The translations under genes were made by a program, and so were the position numbers. A stretch of 64,000 bases of DNA from Agelaius tricolor (taxonomy: Eukaryota > Chordata > Aves > Passeriformes > Icteridae). This document shows positions 1 to 13,200 of this stretch, piece after piece. The stretch spans positions 53,449,381-53,513,380 of the forward strand of contig JALJCS010000001.1 of the NCBI GenBank assembly GCA_023055355.1. The letters are read 5' to 3'. Under the pieces are notes generated by a model. The model worked only from the letters and a program-made list of their open reading frames with translations. It was not told the DNA's origin and searched no databases. Numbering within the stretch: the first letter of the stretch is position 1; every line of letters begins with the position of its first letter.

Positions 1-376
1 TGAGCAGACTAGCTGAGTCCAGTTTCCACCTCCTTAACTTTCTGCAGCATTTCATAATAAGAAAGGAAGGAGGTTTATGGATCTAGGCATAATGCTTAAT
101 TGTCCAAAAGGACAGGGAGACAATGCTAGAGCATTGTCTTCTGTCTGGAGGGGGACCATGGCTGCTTATAAAATCACAGGAATGCTTCCCTGGTGTAAAA
201 CTGTGTAATTATATGAACTTTGGGCTAGATTTGGTTCTCCATGGTCCTGAAATGGAACTTTAATCTGTGAGTCTTACCCCCTTGAGCCTACGGTTAAAGG
301 CGTGGATCTCCCAGTCTTGGAAGCAACTCTGATTGAGGCCAAAATGCCATTGCTTTCAAGTAGACATCAAAAATCA

Positions 377-520
377 CAGAGCAATCTAAACTGAAAAGGA
401 CTCTGGAGGTCTCTAGTTTAACCCTCTTGCCTAAGCCAGGACAAATTTAAAGATAGATCAGATTGGTCAGGGCCTTCTCCTGCCAGCTTTTGAAAATCTC
501 CAGGGATGGAGATGCTTGAA
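377..520 (-). mobile_element. CR1 retrotransposon fragment (old)
   Basis: The stretch with GGACTCTGGAGGTCTCTAG, a TTTAACCCTCTTGC core and TTGAAAATCTCCAGGGATGG is the antisense form of the CR1 3' region. Divergence is considerable, so it is an old copy. Confidence 0.75.
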
Positions 521-3500
521 ATAGACTTGAAAATCCCAGAAACCATCATGCCACTGCTAATCAATGCCCTGAGATGTCTGATGGAAATACAAAGAACACC
601 AACATGGAGAGCTGTCAGTGTGACTGCAAAGATGAAAAAATCACAGAACCCAAGTGGGGTGTGTGTGTGTACTGTTTGTCCTGATTCTGTGGGAGAACAA
701 TTAATAGAAGTGCCCTGAAACCTGTTTCAACTTGCTGCAGTGACATGATCAAAGAGAATTAGTAAATACTGTGTCAGTATTATATCACTAGTGTCAGCCA
801 TCCTGCTGATGGTGTCTTTGCTGCTGTTCAGGGGTGCTGGGCTCACTGCATCAGAAATAAACGGGCCTGGTCCCAACAGGGAAATGCTCAGCTTAAAAAA
901 ATTATAATATGCCATCTTGAGAGTTTTGACAGATGAGAGACACAGAAGGAAAAATAAATACCGGAGCTAAACTTGAGTTCTGCTGGTGCCATCAATATTT
1001 TTTTAATAAGGGTTGTTAAAAATGATACATAAACATTAATAGAAAAGAAAGGAGATCCTATCACTCATATCTTCAACCCAAATTATTCAGCTTCCTTTTC
1101 TGTGTAGCGGCACAGCTTCCTCTTGACTCTGGTTCTGATTTTGTGGGGTTTGGCAGGACTGGAAAGTTTCAGTTCTCAAGACCTTAATTTCTCCAACACA
1201 AGTGAAAAAACAGAACTTATTAATCATGGTTTACAGCCAAAATTTACAAGGCTGTTTCCCCTACACTTCACCCTCTGACTCTCAGCACCATTTTCCCTAG
1301 GTTGCCCTTCCTCCATGTTCCCCACAAGCTTTGTTTTTCAGTGTGCCTGCTCTTCAGGCTGCATTCTTTGCCACCATGTGCTTTCAGAGAGAGTGACTAG
1401 AAAAATTATGAAAGGGTGATAAATACCTAGAGAGTGGAGCACACTGAATTTTAAACTATCATTCATTAGACTATCAAATGGAAAATCAATTGTTGGTGAC
1501 CTTCCTATTTAAACTCAAATAGACTGTGTGCTGCTATCCTGCTCCAGCCCCTTCTTACCTCTTCCTGTCTTGAACAGGCCCCTCCTTCCCCATCTTTTCA
1601 CCTCAGGAAGCGCTGCCTCCTTGTTTTGCATCTCCCTGTATTGAGGGCAATGGTACAACTGCACTAAACTTGAAGAGTAAGAAACAAGATAGATCGGCTT
1701 CTGTTGCTCCTTCACGGTAGTCTCTGTGGTTTTTCATCTTGATATAAATTGCCCTTTATAACATCTCTGGGAGGCAGATCAGTATCACCCATGCTTAATT
1801 TTTGTTAAGTTCGAAAACTGCACTGGGTAGGAGGTCTTTTGGAAAAAGCAGATCCAGATGTTGAACTTCCTAACTATGAGTCTCTGGTCTTAATCTCAAA
1901 ATCATCCTCCTGATGACCTGTGGAGAAATAGTGGCTGCTCTGCTCTTTCTCACACCCAAGGACTTCTCAAATGCCATGGTGTCTGTAGTTCACAAGATGG
2001 GTGTACTCCTCAGAGTACAGCCCTGCAAAGTTGTTGAATGCTGCTGTGGTTGCTTTCTCACCTGGTCACCAGTTGTGCTGAAGAAATCCAGTAGGTGAAT
2101 CACAGGCACAGCTGCACAGGTGCACTTGCTAAATCTTTATGGTGGAGAGATTTGCATGGCCCAAGACTGTGCAGCAAGCATGTGGAAAAACAGAAAAATC
2201 CCTAATGTGTTATAAGAACATCTTCTCTGATCACCTGACTTGGAAACTGCTTGGATTTGGCTTCAAATTTATTTTTTTTAAATACAGTTTTATAATTTTC
2301 AGCATAACCTGTGGGATACTGAAGTTGCAGGGCTTGAACATGAACTGTTGCATTTGTCAAGGAAATTGGTGGGAGGTTTGTGGGTTGTAGGAAGGAAGAG
2401 TTTTGAGCGGCCGTTGGATCAGTTCTGTAAATAGACTTGTTGGCTGAGGAGCATGTTTTGTTTAGAAAGTGTGAAACCCTTCATAGAAACCTTTTCATAT
2501 TATTACCTAGCAGAGGAAGCAGAGCTCAATGGAGTCAGCCGTGTTTAGAATTTGTGAACCATTTGTTCAGACTTATGGGCTGCCACTTCAGGTTAGAAAC
2601 AGAAAATAATCTGCTTTCCTCTCCCTTTGTAGAAGAAAAGGTAGAACTTGGAATGGGTTTCACTCAGAAATGAGATTTAAATTGTTGTATTTATCACAGT
2701 GAATGATAAAGACTGATTAAAACAATAAAAACAATGTATTTATAGTAAAAAAAAAATTATAAGATAATTAGCATTCCTGAATAACAGAGAGACAGAAAAA
2801 GCAATTTTTTACCTAGCATCCACAAAGAGCTGCAGACAGCTACCTATATGATAGTGAGCTGTCCATATGAGGATTACATCACTTCTCCAACAGTGGTTGC
2901 CCTTTCCCATGGATCTTTTTCTCTATCTTGTCAGATTTTTTATTTAAAAATTGCTCCCTCTTCTGCATTTTTAGCTTTCAGAAGGTCCTCTGAAGTTTTC
3001 ACTCTGTTCTGATGACACATGTGATAAGGAGTGACTGCTAACACAATTCAGAGAAAAATGTAACCAGAAAGCCTACTGAAGGTGGGTTTCCTTTTCCTGT
3101 TGTCAGAAATTGTCCTCCTGGAAACACACAATAGCCACACTAACTGTGGTCTGCCACATTGCTACCAGAGTAGCATCATGTTCTTGTTTGTTCAGAGTTC
3201 ACCCCTGTGATAGCCAAGTGGCCTCACTGTAATAAAAAGTAATCTTTTCTTCTCAGGTTAAGAGACCTGCCAGGGTACAATGGGAAGCTGAAATTGTCAC
3301 TTGCAGTTTATGGAATAATCTGGTGTGGTGCTGCAGCAAACCACCTGGTCTCCTGTGATGTATCAGCACCAAAACCAGAACAGTCAGTACAGAAATAAGA
3401 ACTCCTATTCCCAGATAAAAAACAACACAGATGGGGGTTTTATCAGCTGTGATACTTCTTCATGCTGTAATTGGAGACATTTGATAGTAATATTATAAGA

Positions 3501-4190
3501 GGAACCATACATAAAAACTGTGTAGAGTTCCCTACAATACGGAACTGAGCTATGAAGCAGTAATTTTATTATTAGCTTTTAACATCAGTATTAGCTTTTT
3601 AACATTAAAGTGTACATAACCCAGCAGAATCCCTAAACTATCCATTTGGCTTTAGTGTTAGAAGAAATTAGAGATCTAGTTCTAAGCAACAGGCTAAAGA
3701 GATACAATCCCATTACAAAAAAAAAGAAAAAAACAAATTCCAAAGTTCTTGGCTTTATTGTAAGTGTCAGAATTGTGGACCACAGTCACATCCTATGGAG
3801 TGGTTCAGTTTCAAAAGCAACAGAGTTCTGGGTGGTCAACAGGATGCATTCCCTAATGCTACCTGTCAATGCAGGGTATGCAGTCTTGTCTGTCAGTTAC
3901 ATGATGCCCAAAGAAGAAGATTTCAGGTCCTATTTCATCAAACTGGATACAGTGTAAGGAACTCTGAAGAGCCAAATGCACACACACAAAAGGAAAAGCC
4001 AGCTGTCCATGTTGTAAGGAGGTAAATATGAAATACAAAGTGTGGGCAACAAGGTTGGTGTAATTCTGTTCACTAATATTTTTACCATGGGTTTGTACCA
4101 GCAAACATTACATCAGTGTGGCATCTTGTGCCTGGGGTACACAGGTAGTAATCATGGGAGGAAGAGACAGAAGAAAGATCTTGTGTAGAG

Positions 4191-4230
4191 CAGTGGTTCT
4201 GTTCTGTGACTGTCTGGAGCAGAACCACTG
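4191..4230. repeat. 11-bp inverted repeat with 18-nt loop
   Basis: CAGTGGTTCTG and CAGAACCACTG are exact reverse complements and could form a small hairpin. Confidence 0.9.
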
Positions 4231-6015
4231 GTTCTTGGGTTATGTCAAGGCAGCTATCACAGAAAGTGACCATGGCAGTAACAATTCTCTTGTGTATCAT
4301 TGCTAAGTAACTAGAAATTGTTCTTCCTCAGGTGTGAATTCATTATGTCTTTAGTTTTCACAGTTCCCAGGAATAAGTGCCCTTCAGATAATAGCTCTGA
4401 GAAAGGTCAGACAGCTGAGAGGGCTTCTCCCCCAAGACCTTATTTGCAGAGACAGAAAAAAAATTCCCGACAATGCCTCTTCTCAGAGAATATGAGCAAA
4501 TTACTGAAAATATCCCTTACATCATAGATGATGCATTGCTTTCATGAAGCATAGGGGCAACAGATTATTTTGACTCATTATTTCACCTTAACCTCGTTCC
4601 AAATGTCCTTCCATCCTAGCTGACAGCCCATATTTCCATACAACAAGAGATGTGCAGACCACTTGCTGAAATCCCAAAAATTCAAGGACCTCTAGCCATG
4701 GAAGGTTCATCCTGAGGCTTTCTATGGTTACAGCTGTGAATTGAGGTCATCACTGGACTTTATGAATTCTATATTTTTTTTCTTGTAGCTTCCTGGGATT
4801 TTCCTTCTCTCATTCTGATTCTCTGTATTTACAGAGACTAAAACAAGGCAGAGCATGTGGGTGGGACTGAGGCTAGATGAGTTTTGATGGGACTTATTGC
4901 AACAACCAATGCAGATAAGACAGGAAAATGTGGGAGAATTGGAAGGGGTAAACTGAAACTGGCTGACTGAGAAAAGTGGGTTGAGGGATGGAGAGGAAAT
5001 GAAATTGTGACTTTGAGAGCAAATCAAAGGTTGGAGCTTGTTCAATTAAAAGAGAAATAGCTGGATGAGGTCAGGAATGGAGGCTGGGAATGGAGAGGGA
5101 ATGAAAATGAGGCAGAGATAAGGGGTAGGGATGGAAAAGATAAAGGTCTGAGTCAGAGTTTTCTATGGTGGGATGGAGCAGAAAGCACCAAACTCTGGGT
5201 GGGGGGTAAGCATGAGAGCCTTAGTTCAAGAAGGCTTCTTTTGAAGGCTTAGATGGTGCCTAAAATCCCAAATGTTACTATTCCTCTGGTGGCAGTAAAA
5301 ATGTCAGCCTTAGATTATAGAGACCTACATTCAAGGTATCTAAATGTATCATGTATGTGTGAGGTGGGAGTCTAAGCTTACATCACAGACAGAGAAGACT
5401 TTGGGAAAGGATTTTACAACCTAAGTATCAGGATTTGTATCCACTTTTGATGCCTTAGGAAATTCCTGTGGTCCTAAGATATCCAAATGACTTGAAGGGA
5501 AACCTTATTTCAGACAACTGTGTTCTACCTGCACTCAATTCAGTCCCAAGAATCCAGAGAAATGGGACACAGAGAGCCTATGCCTCATCTTCTGCAGACT
5601 GTGCAGAAGATAAAGCACAAGCTTACATAAATATAAGCCTTGCATACAGATAAATAAATATATGTGTATACATTTGCATTCTGCACCTGAATATTTGCAT
5701 TCCTGCAGTCTGAATGTTTGTGAAACCTGCAGGCATGATGTTTCTCTCAATCCTCATCAATGTTTGGACATAGAGTTGATACCATCATCCCTTTTCTGTT
5801 AAGTTGCCATCCTAATTCAAGTGGCAGGGAACGCGTTTGCAACTTCTGGGTGCCCAACATGGAAAGAGGTACTCCATGAGGAACTCCTTTGGTCTTCTGT
5901 TTTGTTTCAAATCCTAGCAAATGAGACATAGCTATATGTCCAAAACCTGGATGTCTGCTAGGCAAACTGTACTGAGGAATTCCAGAATTAAAATTTTCTC
6001 CTTTGCTGGACAACC

Positions 6016-6045
6016 TTTTTCCTTACCAGTGCAGGTAAGGAAAAA
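6016..6045. repeat. Perfect 12-bp inverted repeat with 6-nt loop
   Basis: TTTTTCCTTACC and GGTAAGGAAAAA are exact reverse complements around AGTGCA. The stem also carries a GGTAAGG splice-donor-like motif on both strands. Confidence 0.9.
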
Positions 6046-6472
6046 TCCTGTGGGGAAGAACAGAGTGTACCATGTGTTTGAAGACAACAGTGGGATGCAA
6101 ACATAAGGGACTGAATTCAAGCTGCATCACCAGCCTTAATTCCAGCATTGCCTTACAAGGCAATGGCTTGGATTTCCTGCTTTAATATTGCTTTTTTCCC
6201 CTCTTCCAGTCCTACCTCCAAATTCACATTTGGAGTGTCTTCATGAAATTTAATTATAAATTCCATGTATGCAGCAAGTGGTGCAATACTGATGATGGAG
6301 AAACTTGTGGAGAGTGGGAGGCTGGCTGCCATCATTCAACTCTTCTTCCAAAATCCATCTCCAGTTGACCCAGTTGTAAATGGGTGTTTGATCTTTCTGG
6401 CTGAGGAGTCAAAGGCAGCTTTGGCACGGTACTTGTAAAACAGATAACCCACTTGTTGGATATAGGAGTTAA

Positions 6473-6492
6473 AAGAGTCCTATAGGACTCTT
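6473..6492. repeat. 20-bp perfect palindrome
   Basis: AAGAGTCCTATAGGACTCTT equals its own reverse complement. Confidence 0.93.
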
Positions 6493-7404
6493 GGAGTCCT
6501 GGATAGTTGGTCTGGATCCTAGGATGTGGTAGGGTGGACTGGTAGCATGAGATTAAATCATTTTCTGTACCAAAGGCAGATAAGTAAGTGCTAAAGCAAT
6601 GTTCTCTACTTCCTGTGCCATTCTAGTCTTTTGAGGTCTCTTATCTGCCTGTATAGAAGAAAAATCACTTCTGTGGAGAGACATGACATGAAAATAATGC
6701 TGACTAAACAGTCAAGTCTGAAGGGATGAAGGAAGTCAAAAGTTATCTGTCAATGAGGAGGTAAGTATCTTTTGGGGTCTGTTTGCATTCACATTTTCTT
6801 TAATCATGGTGTTCCCTGGACCTCAAGAAATGTAAGAGCAGAATGAGGGGGACTAGGCCACTCTTCTATGCAACTCCTTCACATTAATCCTTTTTTGTTT
6901 ACAATTTGTAGAGCTTCTCTCTCTTCTTTTTCCTTCACCAATTGAAGGTGATCTTTTCCAAATGGTCCTTCTTATCCAGAAGCTGGAAGATTTAGACTCA
7001 TCTATACTGAATTTTTAAGCCCAGGTAAGCTTTCTGAGTGCGATTGTCATATATGCCTTAGGACACCTTAGACCTAGAGACTTTCTTCATCTCTGGTGAA
7101 GTGACTGGGCTTATTCACCCTGGGTTTTCTGGTGTGGTTACAGAGCAGGCATCTCCTTGGGAGACTTAGTCTTCTCACAGTCAAAAAAGAACAAGTCACT
7201 TAACAAAGAAGGAGCTGTATTGGGTTTTGATTACATTTCAAGGTTTGTGTTTTCTGTTTTGTGGCTTCTGAGCCTTTTCACTGCACATGGACTATCTCTT
7301 CATACTTCTTGTGCCACGTGGGTAAAGCACCTGTGTTTTTTACACAAGAAAAATATAATTCCACTTAACACAGAACAAGAAGCAATAGGCACAAATTGAA
7401 ATAC

Positions 7405-7620
7405 AATCAAATTCCATCTGAATTCAAGGAGACACTTTTTCTCTGTGAGTCTGTTCAAACACAGGAATAGATTGCCCAGAGATGTTGTAGAGCCTTCATC
7501 TGTGGAAACATTCAAAAACTGTCTGGACACAATCCTGGACAACCTGTTTTATCTGACCCTGCTTGGGCAGTAGGGTTGGACAGGAGTATCTCAAGCCTCA
7601 CTGGTTCTGTGACCCAGGAG
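7405..7620 (+). mobile_element. CR1 retrotransposon 3' fragment
   Basis: The sequence contains the CR1 blocks AGGAATAGATTGCCCAGAGA, TGGAAACATTCAAAAACTGT and CTGGACACAATCCTGGACAAC, followed by the GGGTTGGACAGGAG block near the 3' end. The terminal short repeats are degraded. Confidence 0.8.
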
Positions 7621-8119
7621 ATGCAGATTCTAGAAAAAGGTAAACACCTTTTGCATCAGAGCCCTCTCATTCAGCTTGCTTGGAAGCACAGTGCCACTGT
7701 TCAGGTGGCTGAGAGAAGTGTTGTTTTCTCTAGTTGCAGCCTACCAATATGGTCCTTCTTATAATTTCTTCTATCAGGTCAGGCAGCCACCTTCCCTCTT
7801 CTCTGTGTCCTGGGAACACCTACACCTGGAAAACATAATTCCTGAGAAGATGGCATGCCATTTTTTATGTGTTTCACTTTTGGAGCAGCATCACCTCTTT
7901 GCAGCTTAGCTGCTATTACATGGTAGTATAAGTTGTTTTCCTGTCAGAGAGGGATTTGTAGCCTGCAGCCTCTTACAACAATAGCAGTGATACTGCTGGT
8001 CATTTACTTTGCTTCCTGCTACTCAGCTATGCTACATCACTCAAGCAGACATGCAGTACCTGCAGAAAAGGAGGTACAGTACAAGTAGGGCCTGGATATT
8101 TTAAAATCAGACAATGGAC

Positions 8120-9091
8120 ACTTAAGCATTCATGCAGAAAAATGTTTTATTGTAGTGAAGTTACACAGGAGAAAAATGTCTCCCTGCTTCTGGTTTAAGG
8201 CTATGCTGACCCATAAAAGCACATTGCACTTCCAGTCATTTTTACAAGTTTATAAGAACACCACCTACTATTTTCTTTTTTGTCTTTTTTTTTTTTTTTC
8301 AATTAACTATAACTATTTAAAGCTGGAATCCAGAATATTTCCTGGTAGGAGTTTTTGTTTGTTTTTTCTTTTTTCTTTCTTGCTTTCTTTCTTGCTTTTC
8401 CTTTCTTTGCCCGTCAAGTTTATTTAGTCTAAAAGCACCTCAGGACACATGAGGGTTACTTCATACTTTCCCATGATGACCTCATAGGGCTCTAACCCCA
8501 GGCTCAGTGTACAGCACTATGCTGCATAGTGGTCAGATCATTCTTATCACCAGCAAGCAGGAAGATGGAACGGCAGCAGGTACAGGGGGTTTATGGAAGA
8601 GTGCTGAAGTGACCTAGATGACAGAATAGCTCTTCCCCCATTAAGGTAACTGCCAACCCACATTTAATGCAAAAATCAGCAAAGCACTGCATCAGCCTGG
8701 CAACATACACACATGAAAAATGATACAGGGTCTGTGACCATACAGAAAACAAGAAGGTGAGACAGGTTCTAGACCTGCCAACCTTGTAATTGTCATTTGA
8801 GGAAAACAAACACAACACTGTTTATCATCTGCTAACTACTCTTCCCACACAAGAGGTTATGTACAGCATACTAACTTATATTTTTACATAATGATACACA
8901 GGTCTTCACCAGCAACAACTCTTGTGGTGAAAGGATGTGACATGTCAAGCTGACTGACACTTCAGAAAAAAATGTTCATGCAGAGCTAGCTTATTCTTTG
9001 TCTCTTGAAAGTAAAATCCTACAAATGATTAGTAAGATGTCTATTTTTACAATATTTACTTTGTACAGTGAAAAGAGGAAGGACAGGCTTT
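8120..9091 (-). other. TAGAP: TAGAP 3' untranslated region with candidate polyadenylation signals
   Basis: After the stop codon there is no further coding potential on this strand. AATAAA hexamers in the sense of the gene occur at 8424-8419 and 8151-8146; the farther one would give a 3' UTR of about 960 nt with cleavage near 8,120-8,135. Between 8,270 and 8,410 the transcript would be strongly purine-rich, because the plus strand is a T/CT tract. Which signal is used cannot be told from sequence. Confidence 0.6.
8286..8410. repeat. Poly-T and CT-rich tract in the TAGAP 3' UTR
   Basis: A T run at about 8,286-8,300 is followed by a TTTC/TTGC tract up to 8,410. On the TAGAP transcript this reads as a long purine tract. 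Confidence 0.85.
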
Positions 9092-10269
9092 TTATACATA
9101 GGACTCCTTAGCATACTGGATCTGCTCTACCTCAAAAACCGGCTGGCTGCACCTCTGAGCCACATATTCGAGTTTGTTCTTTTGACAGGACTCAGACATG
9201 GCTCTCATCCGGTAGACTCCTGGGGTCACGGGTAAATTTACACGGGAGTTTACTCCTACAGCGATGCTGAAGGTTTCAGTTTCCAGGTAAGGATCCTTTG
9301 TTGCAGAAACTCTGGCACTGCGTAGATCCCTCAGATCCATATATGCTGTGTCCTGTGCACTGTGGCTGCATGGATAAGGCAGCAAAACATCCTGGTTTGA
9401 CGCCGCTAATCTCAGAGTCTGAACCGTGAGATTTTGAGAGGGAACTTTAGCAGCCTGGCAGTTTTTAACAGCCTCTTCATAAGAGGGTGGTCTTCTAGGG
9501 TTTTTCTGGTCTATCTCTCTGAACACTTCATCAACTGACCTGAGACGGGGCCTTTGCTGATATTCCACAGGCAATTGTTTGTCATCATTACAGCTGCCCT
9601 CCTGGACAATTCTACAGGAGAACTGATCTTCTTTCTTTGTGAAACTGTCCCTCTGAAAAAACATGGGTTTTCCAGGCCCCCAACTCTGGGTTTTTATTAG
9701 TGTTTTCCTGCGGTTTGCAAAAGAGAATGACATGGAATGTTTTTTGATCTCTCTGCTAGGTGTACTGCCATTTTCAGTGGCCTTGGTAGAAAAGGACTGA
9801 GGCCTATTTAAAAAGGTTTTTTTGGGGCTAGAGGGCGAAACTACGGGGGAGCTGGTGAAAACTGAGCCATCAGAGCTCTCCAGGGAGCAACTGGAGGATG
9901 TTTTGGGTAGAGAGTCAGTTGATAATTGTGAAGGTAAGCCTGCAAGACGTTCCTCCAGTGCCTCCATCCATAGCAGTTTCTGCTGAACTGGAAAATTGTC
10001 CTCACTTTTGTTTAGCCTTTGTTTCCTTATTGTGTCATCAAGGCAGTTCTGGAAGGACAGGTCTGACTCTGAGTACCTCCTGTCCATTGTGCTGATGTCA
10101 TTTCTGAAATTAGTCAGGGAAGGGGCAGAGATATTTGTTGGATATTTTCTGCTCACAGTAGCACTCCTTCCTTTGGCCTGCTCCATTTCAGGGGTACAGG
10201 GGCTGCCTTCTGCTTCAGGATCTGGGCTGTCATAGGCAGAGTCATTCTGATGAGCTGCACAGAGCTGTT
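9092..10269 (-). CDS. TAGAP: TAGAP coding exon 9, long C-terminal tail and stop codon
   Basis: The 1,178-nt terminal coding exon follows a CTTTCTCCCCACAG acceptor and ends in TAA at 9094-9092. It begins EQLCAAHQNDSAYDS, where NDSAYDS matches human TAGAP. Later shared blocks include REIKKHSMSFSFA, a PPSYEEA motif of WW-domain-ligand type, and RCSQPVFE near the end. The many Ser-Pro and Arg-x-x-Ser sites suggest phosphorylation, but this is inference. Confidence 0.96.
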
Positions 10270-13200
10270 CTGTGGGGAGAAAGCAGACATTAGTTTTCAC
10301 TGATGAGCTGAGGATGAAAGAGAACTACACAGAGAGAGTTCAGAAGAGGGCTTCAACAATCTTGAACCCTCTGTGTTTCCACAGATATATTCACATATCA
10401 AATTCAATAATTTGGCCCAGCAGCCCCAGTTGGTGACAACCCCAGTCCCTTCTCATACCTGTGGAGCTGTCTGTGTGCTCTGGTGACTCCTCAGCCAAGC
10501 CACAGGCAGGGAAGGAAATGTCTCCCTCAAATATTTCCATGCAGTTGTTTATGAGGAACTCTACCAGCACTGTCACCTGCACACAGAAAACAGCCCATTT
10601 CAGTCAAGACAGATGGAAGATTCTTTCCTCACCCTGCCTGCTATCTTTGTAGGAAGGACAGCACAGAGCAGGTTGGCTTCTGCCAAAATCCTGGCTAAGG
10701 GTGAGGTCTAAGAGGTCTAAGGGTGAGACGACCATGGGGGATAAGGCCTGATGCTGCAAACAATAGACAAAACACCATCAGCCACAGCTTTGGCCTCTCT
10801 GCCCGAGGGCCCAGGGGTGACAGTGGCCACGGGTGCCCCTTGCCCTCCACATGCAAAGTCTGCAGGAGCTGTGCTGTGACTTTGGGGGCTGCAGGGCAGC
10901 TGCTGCTTTTGCTCAGCACCCCCAAGGCCCAGGGGTGCTGCTCTGTTCAGCTGCTGCAATGGCAGTGGGATGGATCCCTAGGATGGCTCTCAATTGCCCC
11001 AAGGGAGCGGCTGCTCAGTGAGTCCAGCGCACCTTGTCATTCATCTCCTTCTGCACTTCCAGTGGGAGCGTGCTGTCCGTGCCTGGGCTCAGCATATTTG
11101 GGCCAATGCAGATGGCCAGGTTGCTGGAGTCCATCCTGTTGGTCTCAGCATTTTGGCTGATGTGGTGGAGCAGAGAGAGCAAGAGCTTGAGCAAGACGAG
11201 GTTTGGTCTCGGCAGCTTGTCAGCCACCCTGTGGGAACACAAACAAAATGTCACCTTAGCTGATGGTGCAGTGGACTCTGCTTCTTGATTTGAGCAAGTC
11301 TCCATTAACCTTAGAGCGACACCACTTCCTCCAGAAAGGGGCATGTGTGTGCTCTCTGTATCTTTCAGAAATCCCCAGCTGCAGCTGTGTGGGGTTAATT
11401 ATGAGACCTTGAATTACAAGGTCTTGACTGAAAGGCAGCATTGCAGAAGTCCATGTCCTGGAATAGATGAGGTGACATCAGGAGATGTCACTGGAGGCTT
11501 CCCAACGCCTATGGTTGTGCTGTGGGGCTTTCAAAGCTCTCCCAGTCAGCCCCCACAGCTACTGTTCCTGAAGGGCAAAACACGGAGGTGGTCTCCATGT
11601 GCCCAACCTCACCCCCAGCAGATGTGGAGGCTCCTCGTCAGTGCCTGTCCCACAGCACCGTGACTGTGTTAGCTGAGGCACTGCAGCCTCTGCCCTGTTC
11701 CTGCATTGGTGGTTTCATAAAGCAATCTGAAGTAACTTCAGGAAGTGCTGCTGCTGGAGCCCTCTAAACCAAGCCCCACAGAGCAATAGCAAGCTGATAC
11801 AAATGACAGACTTATAAGTGAGACTCCTGATTTTGAAAGACACTGTTGGCCTCTACCAGCTGCTCCATTACATTGGCACTGGTTGCAAAATTTCCTGGTT
11901 GAAAAACTTACTCTTTCAATTCTTCAATTTTTTCTTGCTTGCTTGGCTTCTCTAGAGCTTGCATCCATTTCTCATAGAGGTCAGCTGATAGGAGTTTGGA
12001 GGGAATATTTCGGAGAAAGTCCTGCAAGGCCAAGAGATTTAGATGAAGTTTTGACACTATCCCCGAGCACAGAGAGAGTGTTACTGTCACCTGGGCTCTA
12101 GCTGGTTGACTTGAGCTACCTGACCATCAGCACTGACAGAGAAGTACAATGCACAAGTGCATTTGCACTTGTATAGTAACCGGATCCAGCTTTCAGTTGC
12201 TTTTCCTTCACTCACAAATCTCACTATTGCTCGCTGGGAGAATGCTGAGCAGGAGGACAAAGTGAGTTTCCTCAGGAAATCAGCAGCCTAACAACTAGGA
12301 CTGACAATCAGGTAGAAAAGGCCAAACTTCCCTAAGCTTGAAGAATTCAGTCTGGCTTAGTTCTGGCTTTAGCCAAGAGTCCCACCTAGATCAGCTCGGA
12401 GCACTGGATTGGTCCTGTGCATATTAGCAGTGTCCTCCTCCAGTGTAGCTCAGAATTCCTCACCTTCAAAACCACTGCCAGCAGGTGCACAGATTTGCTT
12501 TTCAGATCAACATTCCCGCCTTTGTTTAGGTCCTCCTTCAACTCCTTTCGTGCTTTCTCATTGGCAGTTTTTCTGAATATCCCTTCAGTAGAAGGTCCTT
12601 TCATATATAATATGGCTAGGAGATCCTGCAGGGAAAAAATCAGACAGGAATGGAAGAACAGTTACATGGATGAAGGAAGTTAGCAGGTGAGTATTTAGAA
12701 ATAGAAGAAAAATTGTCTGGAGGCACACTGTACTGTGGTTAGTTCAGTATCTAGTTCTTGTTCCAAGTACATTACATGGGAAGTAGTCTTGATTTTCCTT
12801 TAATCCACCTTCTTCTTGAACTGATGAATTCCACTAACTTCACTGGGGCCATCCTTGCTTACTTTTAGAAGGCAGCAAGGGATGGCTTAAATCTAAGTTC
12901 ACATCCCCTCTCTCACAAGCCAGGCAAATATTACTTAGCAGAGACAAATGCATGTCTATTGGGAAAGCCAGTTCAGTGGAAGAACTGTTACAAGACCATT
13001 TTTATTCAGAAGTTATTGTTTAGGTATTTTTTTGTGACAGTCCATAGCTGAACACTTGTTTTTTATGGAAATACAGAAATCCTTGGAAGTTTATGCTGCT
13101 GAAAGATTTATTTAAATTACTTATTTAAAATCACAGATGAGTATATTAAGAAGGAGATCTTTCATTCCTGGTCCTGGGTTCTCTACATTCCAAGTTACTT

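Larger units (their letters stand above)
1..7404. other. Intergenic, downstream of TAGAP
   Basis: Apart from the old CR1 piece at 377-520 and short palindromes (4191-4230, 6016-6045, 6473-6492), I see no exon chain or conserved protein segment. In mammals the next gene on this side is RSPH3, on the same strand as TAGAP, but none of its coding sequence was recognised here. Confidence 0.6.
10371..11702 (-). repeat. Inverted duplication, copy A (inside TAGAP)
   Basis: This 1.33-kb segment spans the intron downstream of exon 8, exon 8, the 456-bp intron, exon 7 and about 470 bp of the intron between exons 6 and 7. Its reverse complement recurs at 60,939-62,264. Similarity stops sharply at both ends: 11,702 (after AGGAACAGGGCAG in gene sense) and 10,371 (after CTGTGGAAACACAG). 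Visible differences are scattered substitutions, small indels in the introns and a 9-bp indel just after exon 8. I see no target-site duplication or poly-A tail, and introns are retained, so it is not a retrocopy. Confidence 0.93.
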
